Below, in pieces: positions 7,389 through 14,091 of a DNA stretch of 15,731 nucleotides. The position numbers and the translations under genes are program-made. The stretch is from SCTD01 sp046593875 (lineage in GTDB: Bacteria > Actinomycetota > Actinomycetes > Mycobacteriales > SCTD01): NCBI GenBank assembly GCA_046593875.1, contig JBKJQQ010000075.1, positions 1 to 15,731 on the forward strand, given 5' to 3'. Each line of letters begins with the position of its first letter. Within the stretch, counting starts at the first letter, position 1. The notes beneath the pieces are model-generated. The model did not search any database. It was not told the DNA's origin and saw nothing but the letters and a program-made list of their open reading frames with translations.

Positions 7389-7394
7389 GACGGC

Positions 7395-8375
7395 GTGAAG
7401 CAGACGCTGGGCCGAGCCGTGCGGATCGGCTTCCTGCTGCTGGCCCTGCTGCTGCTGGCGCTGGCCCTGCGGGAGAACGGCGACGAGGCGCTCGCCGCCG
7501 CGAAGGACGTCGGCGTCGCCGCGGCGCTCGGCTCCCTGCTGGCCGTCCTGCTCGGTCTGCTGGCCTCCGCGATGGTGTGGCGGGCGCTGCTGTCCGACCT
7601 CGGCACGGCCCTCGCGGTCCGGCCCGCGCTGCACGTCTTCTTCCTCGGCCAGCTCGGCAAGTACGTCCCCGGCAGCGTCTTCGCCATCGCCGCGCAGATG
7701 GAGCTCGGCCGCTCGCAGGGCGCCCCGCGCAGCCGGGTCGGCACGGCCAGCCTGCTGTTCATGGGCGTGCTGGTCGCCGCCGGCCTGCTCACCGCGGCCG
7801 TGGCCCTGCCGCTGACGAGCCCGGGTGCGCTGCGCGACTACGCGTGGGTGCTGCTCCTGCTGCCGGTCGGCCTGGTCGTGCTGCACCCGCCGGTGCTGAC
7901 CCGCCTGGTCGCGGTCCTGCTGCGGGTGCTCAAGCGCGACCCGCTGGAGCGGCCGCTGAGCCGCCGCGGGGTCGGCGCCGCGCTCGGCTGGGCACTGGTG
8001 ATGTGGGCGGCGTACGGCGTGCACCTGTGGCTGCTGGTGCGTCCGCAGGAGACCGAGGGCCGCGCCGATCTGCTGCTGCTGAGCCTGGGGGCCTACGCGC
8101 TGGCGTGGACCGCGGGCTTCCTGTTCGTCGTGGCGCCGGCCGGCGCCGGCGTGCGCGAGGTGGCGCTGCTCGCCGCGCTCGCCCCCGTGCTGGACGAGGC
8201 GGCGGCGCTGGCCGTCGCGGTCCTGAGCCGGGTGCTCATGACGCTGGGCGACCTGGTGTGGGGCGCGGCCGGTGCAGCACTGAGGCCACGATCCGGTCAC
8301 GGCTCTGGTGCAGATGGGGCGGATGTGACTACTGTCCGAAGCGTTCAGCAGCTGGGGAAGGCTGCCGACGCCTGA
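7395..8375 (+). CDS. UPF0104 / LPG-synthase-type transmembrane protein, flippase-like
   Basis: The start is the GTG at 7395 (326 residues). About eight hydrophobic segments run through the protein: roughly 11-25, 41-62, 80-102, 117-139, 150-165, 196-214, 227-247 and 265-290. Two hallmarks of the lysylphosphatidylglycerol-synthase transmembrane family (PF03706) are clear: L-G-Q-L-G-K-Y-V-P-G-S-V-F (84-96) and P-A-G-A-G-V-R-E-V-A-L (248-258). The cytosolic aminoacyl-transferase domain of MprF is absent, so LPG synthesis is unlikely; stand-alone members are usually annotated as putative lipid or lipid-linked-sugar flippases. In this locus the cargo could be a polyprenyl-linked glycan, but that is inference. 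The last ~28 residues are hydrophilic and lower in GC, and may hold a promoter for the next gene, which starts 32 nt after the stop. Confidence 0.85.
   Translation: MKQTLGRAVRIGFLLLALLLLALALRENGDEALAAAKDVGVAAALGSLLAVLLGLLASAMVWRALLSDLGTALAVRPALHVFFLGQLGKYVPGSVFAIAAQMELGRSQGAPRSRVGTASLLFMGVLVAAGLLTAAVALPLTSPGALRDYAWVLLLLPVGLVVLHPPVLTRLVAVLLRVLKRDPLERPLSRRGVGAALGWALVMWAAYGVHLWLLVRPQETEGRADLLLLSLGAYALAWTAGFLFVVAPAGAGVREVALLAALAPVLDEAAALAVAVLSRVLMTLGDLVWGAAGAALRPRSGHGSGADGADVTTVRSVQQLGKAADA
8330..8335 (+). promoter_or_regulatory. Weak candidate -10 box (TACTGT) upstream of the SpoIID gene
   Basis: TACTGT matches TANNNT and lies in a locally AT-richer stretch at the 3' end of the flippase-like gene, about 73 nt before the ATG at 8408. 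No good -35 is seen, so read-through from the upstream gene is equally possible. Confidence 0.25.
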
Positions 8376-8394
8376 CAGGTACGCCCCCGACAGC

Positions 8395-8398
8395 GGAG
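8395..8398 (+). promoter_or_regulatory. Ribosome binding site GGAG for the SpoIID-domain gene
   Basis: GGAG lies 9 nt before the ATG at 8408, which is followed by a typical signal peptide. This supports that start over the upstream-open frame running inside the flippase-like gene. Confidence 0.5.
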
Positions 8399-8407
8399 AC
8401 GACCCCG

Positions 8408-10942
8408 ATGCGCCGCCCTTCTCGCACGGCCTGGACCGCCCTGGTCGGCCTGCTCGCGAGCGGTGTGGTCGTCGTCGGCACCGCCGCCCCGGCCGCCGCC
8501 CAATCGGTGTCGCAGGAGGTCGCCGAGCGCCCCGCGGACGGCGTCTTCAGCCTCGAGGGGCACGGCTGGGGCCACGGCCGCGGCATGAGCCAGTGGGGTG
8601 CGCAGGGCGCGGCCAGCCGGGGCGTCGGCGCCGAGACGATCGTCAGCACCTACTACCCGGGCACGACGCGCACGGTGCTCGCGCCGGCGCCCATCCGGGT
8701 CAAGCTCATGGGCGACGACGGGGTGGACCTGCAGGTGCACCCGGCGCAGGGCCTGCGCGTCACGGACCTGTCGACGCGCGTCGAGCAGGAGCTGCCCCTC
8801 GGTCCGACCCGCTGGCGGGTGACGGTCGACAGCACCGGCCTGCACGTGGAGTCGCTCAGCGGCACGACCTGGACGCCGTACGCCCTGGGTGGCGGGACGA
8901 CGCACGGCGGGCCGCTGCGCTTCAGCGGTCCGACCTTCGTGCGGGTCGCCTTCCCGAACGGCACCAGCCGCGACTACCGCGGCGGCGTGCAGGCCGTGCG
9001 GACGACGCCCACCGCACTGGCCAGCGTCGTCGTGCTGCCGCTGGAGGACTACCTGCTCGGCGTCGTCCCGCGGGAGGCGTCGAGCGGCTGGAAGCCGGCG
9101 GCGCTGCAGGCCCAGTCCATCGCCGCCCGGTCGTACAGCGCCAACAAGCGCGAGCGCGTCGCCGGGGCCGGTCACTGGGACATCTGCGACACGACGCAGT
9201 GCCAGGTCTTCGGCGGCAGCCGCCTCTACACCGCCGGCGGCACCGTCTCCGAGCTCGAGCCCGCGTCGACCAGCGACGCCGTGCGGGCCACCGCGGGTGT
9301 CGTGCGGACGTACGAGGGGCGCTCGATCTTCGCGGAGTTCAGCAGCTCGAACGGCGGCTGGTCGACCAAGGGCGACTTCCCCTACCTGGTCGCGCAGCGC
9401 GACGACTGGGACGGCGCGATCGCCAACCCGGTGCACTCCTGGAAGGCGACGCTGAGGGCGACCGACCTCGAGCGGCGCTTCCCGGCCGTCGGGACGCTCA
9501 AGCGGATCCGCGTCACCGGCCGGGACGGCAACGGCGAGTGGGGCGGCCGGGTGAAGGCCGTCGTGCTCGAGGGCGTCAGCAGCACCGGTGCCGCGACGTC
9601 CGTCAGCACGACCGGCGCCGGCGTCTACAACGCCAAGCCGTGGCCGGGCAGCAGCGACGGCCTGCGCTCGTCGTGGTGGCGCGTGGTCGTCGCCGAGACC
9701 GGCAGCACGGTCGTCGCGCAGTCCGTCGCGCCGACGCTCGTGCGCCCGCCCGGCACCTCGACAGGTGCGCTGACCGCCACGCTGAAGAACACCGGCGCGA
9801 CCGCCTGGCCGGTCGACGGCCTGCACCTGGCCGTCGCCTCGCCGCCCGGCGAGGCCGACCCGCTGGCCGGCGGCGCGACCCGTCCCGGTGCGCTCGTCCG
9901 CACGAGTGCCACCACGATCGAGCCGGGCGGGACTGCGGACTTCGTCGTACGCCTGGACGCGGCGGGGGTGCAGGCCGGCACGCACGGCCGGGCCTACCGG
10001 CTGCGCGTCGGCGACGGACCGGTCTTCGGCGCCACGGTGTCCTGGCGCGTCCCGGTCGAGGAGGCGCGCCTGACGGCGTCGTACGTCTCGACCGTCGCCG
10101 GCGCGGGCGCGGTCACCCCGGGCGGGCCCGCACCGGTGTTCGCAGACGGTCGGACGGTCGTCGTCGCCCGCGCCGGCTCGACGCCGGTCCGCCTGTCCTA
10201 CAGGGACTCCGGCAACGTCGCCTGGCCGGGAGCAGGTCCGGTGCAGCTCGGGACCTCCGGTCCGCGCAACCGCGTCAGCACGGCGGCGGGCGGCACCTGG
10301 CTGAGCACGAGCCGGGCGGCCCGCCTCACGGCAGACACCCCGGTCGGCGGGACGGGCGCCTTCGAGCTGGTGCTGCACGGCGCGGGCCGGCCGGTCGGCA
10401 TCACGCCCGAGGCCTTCGAGCCCGTGTGGGCCGGGACGGGCTGGATCGAGGGCGCCGCCCGGACCCTCAACGTCGTGCGCGTCGATCCCGCCGTCAGCCG
10501 CCTCGCGATGCTGCACGCCGCACCTCCCGCCACGGTCGCGCTCGAGGGGGAGCGGACGCTCGTCGTCCGGCTGCGCAACCTCGGCGGCTCCCCGTGGCAG
10601 GTCGGCGCGGAGCGGCTGATCACGGACCGGCCGTTCGCGCTGTCCACCAGCGCGTGGACCTCGTCGACCACCCCTCCCGCGCTGGCGGCCAACGTCGTGC
10701 GGCCCGGCACCACCGCCGTGCACCCCGGCGAGATCGGTGAGTGGCGCATCCCGGTGTCGTCGACCGGCAAGGCCGCGGGGACGTACCGCCTGGTGCTGCA
10801 GGCCATCACGGCCTCCGCACGCTACGGGCCGCAGGTCGCCAGCGACGTGACGGTCGCCGCGGCCGTCGCCCCGCGGGCCACACCGGTCCGGCGCACGCCC
10901 GTCTTCAAGGGCCTGGGACCGCGGTACGTCGGCCTCGGATGA
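8408..10942 (+). CDS. Secreted SpoIID/LytB-domain wall protein with permuted motif order and three C-terminal Ig-like repeats
   Basis: This 844-residue protein starts at ATG 8408. Residues 1-31 form a signal peptide (M-R-R-P-S-R, hydrophobic core, A-A-P-A-A-A). G-H-G-W-G-H-G-R-G-M-S-Q-W-G-A (51-65) and Y-Y-P-G-T (82-86) come first. The SpoIID core follows: L-P-L-E-D-Y-L-L-G-V-V-P-R-E (210-223, ending in the Glu equivalent to the family's probable catalytic acid), A-L-Q-A-Q-S-I-A-A-R-S-Y (232-243), C-Q-V-F-G-G (265-270, with C260) and F-S-S-S-N-G-G (311-317). SpoIID enzymes are peptidoglycan lytic transglycosylases, and LytB relatives modify amidase action. Three repeats with an N/S-x-G-x-x-A/P-W strand and a later G-x-x-G/A-x-F/W segment occupy about 449-550, 555-690 and 700-816 and resemble NBR1-type Ig-like domains. 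The stop overlaps the next GT4 start as ATGA. Role inferred: extracytoplasmic wall remodelling linked to glycopolymer assembly. Confidence 0.85.
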   Translation: MRRPSRTAWTALVGLLASGVVVVGTAAPAAAQSVSQEVAERPADGVFSLEGHGWGHGRGMSQWGAQGAASRGVGAETIVSTYYPGTTRTVLAPAPIRVKLMGDDGVDLQVHPAQGLRVTDLSTRVEQELPLGPTRWRVTVDSTGLHVESLSGTTWTPYALGGGTTHGGPLRFSGPTFVRVAFPNGTSRDYRGGVQAVRTTPTALASVVVLPLEDYLLGVVPREASSGWKPAALQAQSIAARSYSANKRERVAGAGHWDICDTTQCQVFGGSRLYTAGGTVSELEPASTSDAVRATAGVVRTYEGRSIFAEFSSSNGGWSTKGDFPYLVAQRDDWDGAIANPVHSWKATLRATDLERRFPAVGTLKRIRVTGRDGNGEWGGRVKAVVLEGVSSTGAATSVSTTGAGVYNAKPWPGSSDGLRSSWWRVVVAETGSTVVAQSVAPTLVRPPGTSTGALTATLKNTGATAWPVDGLHLAVASPPGEADPLAGGATRPGALVRTSATTIEPGGTADFVVRLDAAGVQAGTHGRAYRLRVGDGPVFGATVSWRVPVEEARLTASYVSTVAGAGAVTPGGPAPVFADGRTVVVARAGSTPVRLSYRDSGNVAWPGAGPVQLGTSGPRNRVSTAAGGTWLSTSRAARLTADTPVGGTGAFELVLHGAGRPVGITPEAFEPVWAGTGWIEGAARTLNVVRVDPAVSRLAMLHAAPPATVALEGERTLVVRLRNLGGSPWQVGAERLITDRPFALSTSAWTSSTTPPALAANVVRPGTTAVHPGEIGEWRIPVSSTGKAAGTYRLVLQAITASARYGPQVASDVTVAAAVAPRATPVRRTPVFKGLGPRYVGLG

Positions 10943-12006
10943 GGCTGGGCGTCGTCCTCGAGCAGTGCCTGGCGCCGGTGCCGGGAGGGACCGGGCGCTA
11001 CAGCCGTGAGGTCGCCGCGGCGCTCGCCCGCAGCGCGGGTCCAGACGACGCCGTCGAGGGCGTGGTCGCGTGGCACCGCTCGGTCGCACAGGCGGTGGTC
11101 GCCGGTGTGCGGGGGCCGCGCCGACTGCCGCTGCCCCGTCGTGGGCTGGTGGCGGCGTGGGAGCGCGGTCGGGGTCCACGCGTGCCGGGCGACGTCGTCC
11201 TCGCGCCGACGCCGCTCTTCCCGCCCGGTCCTGCGCCCCGGGTCGTCGTCGTGCACGACGCCGTCCCGTGGACCCACCCCGAGACGCTGACGCCGCGCGG
11301 GGTCGCCTGGCACCGGTCGCAGGTGGAGCGCGCGGCGCGGGAGGCCGCGCTGGTCGTCGTGCCGACGCAGGCCGTGGCCGACGAGCTGCGGCGGCACGTG
11401 CCGCTGCGCGCGCTGCTGGTCGTGGGGGAGGGCGTGAGCGGAGACCTCGCGCTGCCGGGTGATGCCGCCTTGCGGGCGGCCCGCATGGGACTGCCGGACG
11501 ACTACCTGCTGACCGTCGCGACGCTGGAGCCGCGCAAGGGACTGGACGTGCTGATGGCGGCGCTGGCCCTGCCGGAAGCTCCTGACCTGCCGCTGCTCTG
11601 CGTCGGGCAGCCCGGGTGGGGCGGGGTCGAGGTCACCGGCGCGCGCGCCCTCGGCCGGGTCTCCGACGCGGACCTCGCGGTGCTGCTCGACCGGGCGACC
11701 GCGCTGGTCGTCCCGAGCCGCGCGGAGGGGTTCGGACTGCCGCTGCTGGAGGCGATGGCCGCCGGGACCCCGGTCGTCACCAGCGACGCCGCGGCCCTGG
11801 TCGAGGTGGGCGGGGGGGCGGCCCGGGTGAGCCCGCTCGAGCCGGTCGCCCTGGCTGCGGCGCTGCACGAGGTGGCCTCCGACGACGCGCTCCGAGCGCG
11901 GATGTCGGAGGCCGGGAAGGTGCGGGCCGCGGCCTTCTCCTGGGACGCCGCAGCCGCCTCGCTGTGGTCGGCGGTGCGCGACCTCGCGCCGTCGCGCCGG
12001 GCGTAG
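10939..12006 (+). CDS. GT4 family glycosyltransferase (GT-B fold)
   Basis: The start is the ATG at 10939, overlapping the SpoIID stop by 4 nt (355 residues); the open frame further upstream is a shadow of SpoIID. P-V-P-G-G-T-G-R-Y (13-21) is the N-terminal glycine loop of GT4 enzymes, V-V-V-V-H-D (102-107) the acceptor-side strand, and L-E-P-R-K-G (196-201) the phosphate-binding Arg/Lys motif. E-G-F-G-L-P-L-L-E (263-271) is the EX7E nucleotide-sugar site, followed by A-M-A-A-G-T-P-V-V. There is no signal peptide or membrane helix, so it is a cytosolic or peripheral enzyme using a nucleotide sugar, plausibly GDP-mannose given the downstream manC. It resembles the following gene in fold and motifs, suggesting two successive sugar additions. 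Acceptor and linkage cannot be determined. The coding sequence contains a run of seven G at 11812-11818 but the frame is intact. Confidence 0.87.
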   Translation: MRLGVVLEQCLAPVPGGTGRYSREVAAALARSAGPDDAVEGVVAWHRSVAQAVVAGVRGPRRLPLPRRGLVAAWERGRGPRVPGDVVLAPTPLFPPGPAPRVVVVHDAVPWTHPETLTPRGVAWHRSQVERAAREAALVVVPTQAVADELRRHVPLRALLVVGEGVSGDLALPGDAALRAARMGLPDDYLLTVATLEPRKGLDVLMAALALPEAPDLPLLCVGQPGWGGVEVTGARALGRVSDADLAVLLDRATALVVPSRAEGFGLPLLEAMAAGTPVVTSDAAALVEVGGGAARVSPLEPVALAAALHEVASDDALRARMSEAGKVRAAAFSWDAAAASLWSAVRDLAPSRRA

Positions 12007-12009
12007 GCT
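12004..12009 (+). promoter_or_regulatory. Candidate -10 box (TAGGCT) overlapping the upstream stop codon
   Basis: TAGGCT overlaps the TAG stop of the first GT4 gene and lies in the 46 bp gap. Transcription from here would give a leader of roughly 37 nt before the GTG at 12053. No convincing -35 was found, so this is only a candidate. Confidence 0.3.
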
Positions 12010-12040
12010 CGCGAGCGGCTCAGCCCCCACTGCCCTCGAG

Positions 12041-12045
12041 AGGAG
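12041..12045 (+). promoter_or_regulatory. Strong ribosome binding site AGGAG for the second GT4 gene
   Basis: AGGAG lies 7 nt before the GTG at 12053 and is the best Shine-Dalgarno match in the window. It fixes this start and shows that the gene is translated independently of the preceding GT4 gene. Confidence 0.7.
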
Positions 12046-12052
12046 CCGACGC

Positions 12053-13204
12053 GTGACCGCCGGCACCACAGGACCGAGCGGTCCCCGCGTCCTGGTCGAC
12101 GCGACCGCGGTCCCCGCCGACCGCGGCGGCGTCGGACGCTACGTCGACGGGCTCATCGCGGCGCTGGCCGCCGGTGGCGCGGACCTCGCCCTGGTCTGCC
12201 AGCGCGCGGACGCCGAGCGCTACAGCCGGCTCGCCCCGTCCTCGACGGTGATCCCCGGCCCTGCGGCGATCTCGCACCGGCCGGCCCGGCTGGCCTGGGA
12301 GCAGACCGGCTTGCCGATGGTGGCCCAGCAGGTCGACGCGCAGGTCCTGCACTCCCCGCACTACACGATGCCGCTGCGCTCCGGCCGGCCCGTCGTCGTC
12401 ACCGTCCACGACGCGACGTTCTTCACCGAGCCCGACCTGCACAGCTCGGTCAAGGGCACCTTCTTCCGCTCCGCCACCCGCACCGCGCTGCGCCGCGCCG
12501 CCCGCGTGGTCACGCCGTCGAAGGCCACCCGGGACGAGCTCGTACGCGTGCTCGACGCCGACGCGACGACCATCGACGTGGCCTACCACGGGGTGGACCA
12601 GCAGACCTTCCACGTGCCGACCGACGCCGAGAAGGCCCGCGTGCAGGCACGTCTCGGTCTGGCCGGGCAGTCCTACCTCGCCTTCCTCGGCATGCTCGAG
12701 CCGCGCAAGAACGTCCCCGGACTGATCCGCGGCTGGGTCAAGGCCTGCGAGGGGCGCGAGCTCACGCCGGCGCTGGTGCTGGCCGGCGGCTCCGGGTGGG
12801 ACGACACGATCGACGCGACGATCACCGAGGTGCCGTCGCACCTGCGCGTGCTGCGCCCGGGCTACCTGCGCTTCAGCGACCTGCCCGGCTACCTCGGCGG
12901 CGCGACGCTGGTCGCCTACCCCAGCTACGGCGAGGGCTTCGGCCTGCCGGTGCTCGAGGCGATGGCCTGCGGCGCACCGGTCCTCACGACCGACCGCCTC
13001 TCGCTGCCCGAGGTCGGGGGCGACGCCGTGGCCTACACCGAGCCCGACCCCGACGCGATCGCCGAGCAGCTCACCGCGCTGCTCGACGACCCGGCACGGC
13101 GGGCCGAGCTCGGCGAGGCCGGCCACCAGCGCTCACTGGAGTTCACCTGGGCGGCGAGCGCCGAGGCCCACATGGCGGCGTTCACCCGCGCGCTCGAGCA
13201 GTGA
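12053..13204 (+). CDS. GT4 family glycosyltransferase (GT-B fold)
   Basis: The start is the GTG at 12053 behind AGGAG (383 residues). D-R-G-G-V-G-R-Y (23-30) is the N-terminal glycine loop, V-V-V-T-V-H-D (114-120) and the H-S-P-H-Y (100-104) segment are typical of mannosyltransferase-like GT4 enzymes, L-E-P-R-K-N (215-220) binds donor phosphates, and E-G-F-G-L-P-V-L-E (294-302) is the EX7E site followed by A-M-A-C-G-A-P-V-L. The domain order and length are normal for GT4. It is the first gene of a tightly coupled trio (this gene, the WbbL-like gene and manC), joined to the next by a GTGA overlap. A mannosyltransferase role using GDP-mannose is plausible from the manC linkage, but donor specificity is inference. 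No membrane segment is seen. Confidence 0.88.
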   Translation: MTAGTTGPSGPRVLVDATAVPADRGGVGRYVDGLIAALAAGGADLALVCQRADAERYSRLAPSSTVIPGPAAISHRPARLAWEQTGLPMVAQQVDAQVLHSPHYTMPLRSGRPVVVTVHDATFFTEPDLHSSVKGTFFRSATRTALRRAARVVTPSKATRDELVRVLDADATTIDVAYHGVDQQTFHVPTDAEKARVQARLGLAGQSYLAFLGMLEPRKNVPGLIRGWVKACEGRELTPALVLAGGSGWDDTIDATITEVPSHLRVLRPGYLRFSDLPGYLGGATLVAYPSYGEGFGLPVLEAMACGAPVLTTDRLSLPEVGGDAVAYTEPDPDAIAEQLTALLDDPARRAELGEAGHQRSLEFTWAASAEAHMAAFTRALEQ

Positions 13205-14091
13205 GCGGCGCGGCCGTCCGCGTCGTCGTCGTCACGTACTCCCCGGGAGAGTCGCTCGGGCAGTTCCTCTCCACGCTGGGCGCGGCGACCACCCGGCCGT
13301 ACGACGTGGTGCTGGCCGACAACGGCAGCACCGACGGCGCACCGGAGGCGGCCGTCGGGCCGTCGGTGCGGCTGCTCCCCACCGGCGGCAACCTGGGCTA
13401 CGGCAAGGCCGCCAACCTCGGTGCCTCCGGCGTCGAGAGCGAGTGGTTGGTCGTCGCGAACCCGGACGTGACGTGGGCGCCCGGTGCGCTCGACGTGCTG
13501 CTCGATGCCGGCGCGCGCTGGCCTGCTGCCGGCTGCCTCGGGCCGGCGATCCGCACGCCGGAGGACCAGCTCTACCCGTCGGCGCGGGCCTTCCCCTCGC
13601 TCGGACGCGGCATCGGTCACGCGGTCTTCGGCTGGTGGTGGCCGTCGAACCCGTGGACCAGGTCCTACCGCGCCGAGGTGGGCTCGCCGGTCGAGGGCAC
13701 GACGGGCTGGCTGTCCGGCTCCTGCATGCTCCTGCGCCGGGAAGCCTTCCTGGCCGTAGGCGGTTTCGACCCGTCCTACTTCATGTACTGCGAGGACATG
13801 GACCTCTGCCGGCGGCTCGGCGAGGCCGGCTGGTCCTCGGTCTACGTGCCGTCGGCGGTCATCACGCACACCGGCGGCCACGCCACGTCACGGTCCGCGG
13901 GACCGATGCTGCGCGAGCACCACCGGGCGCTGTACCGGTACCTCTCGCGGCAGTACGCCGGACCGGCGTGGGCGCCGGTGCGGGTCGTGCTCGGGATGGG
14001 CCTGCTGCTGCGCTACCTGCTGGCCGCGCGGGTGCGGTCGGTGGGCGAGGGAGCGGCGCCGACCCGCTCCGCCGACGTCCTGGAGGACTGA
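13201..14091 (+). CDS. wbbL: WbbL-like GT2 glycosyltransferase, probable rhamnosyltransferase
   Basis: The start is the GTG at 13201, overlapping the previous stop (296 residues, close to the ~300 of mycobacterial WbbL). GT-A motifs are V-V-V-T-Y (9-13), A-D-N-G-S-T-D-G (39-46), G-G-N-L-G-Y-G-K-A-A-N (62-72), N-P-D-V (87-90, the DXD-equivalent), W-L-S-G-S-C-M-L-L-R-R (170-180), and G-G-F-D-P-S-Y-F-M-Y-C-E-D-M-D-L (187-202), containing the E-D pair expected for catalysis. Mycobacterial WbbL adds rhamnose to the GlcNAc of the decaprenyl-PP linkage unit that joins arabinogalactan to peptidoglycan. The order wbbL then manC (wbbL1-manB in M. tuberculosis) is also seen here, which supports the identification. 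Exact sugar and acceptor are inferred. A hydrophobic patch near 258-275 may bind the membrane. The stop shares one base with the next start (TGATG). Confidence 0.78.
   Translation: MSGAAVRVVVVTYSPGESLGQFLSTLGAATTRPYDVVLADNGSTDGAPEAAVGPSVRLLPTGGNLGYGKAANLGASGVESEWLVVANPDVTWAPGALDVLLDAGARWPAAGCLGPAIRTPEDQLYPSARAFPSLGRGIGHAVFGWWWPSNPWTRSYRAEVGSPVEGTTGWLSGSCMLLRREAFLAVGGFDPSYFMYCEDMDLCRRLGEAGWSSVYVPSAVITHTGGHATSRSAGPMLREHHRALYRYLSRQYAGPAWAPVRVVLGMGLLLRYLLAARVRSVGEGAAPTRSADVLED
14082..14085 (+). promoter_or_regulatory. Ribosome binding site GGAG for manC
   Basis: GGAG lies 5 nt before the ATG at 14091, inside the last codons of the WbbL-like gene. Together with the TGATG junction it supports coupled translation and fixes the manC start. 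Confidence 0.5.

Noticed and set aside
7430..7470. CTG-rich Leu repeat at the start of the flippase-like gene
   Set aside because: This is ordinary codon bias in a first transmembrane helix. The units are not exact enough to be a functional DNA repeat.
8345..11179. Long minus-strand open frame (944 codons) opposite the SpoIID gene
   Set aside because: Its composition is dominated by Arg, Ala, Gly and Pro, it has no family motif, and the plus-strand frame has a signal peptide and clear SpoIID motifs.
11812..11818. Run of seven G within the first GT4 gene as a possible phase-variation tract
   Set aside because: Short G runs are expected in G/C-rich Gly codons, the frame is intact to the natural stop, and nothing else suggests slippage control.
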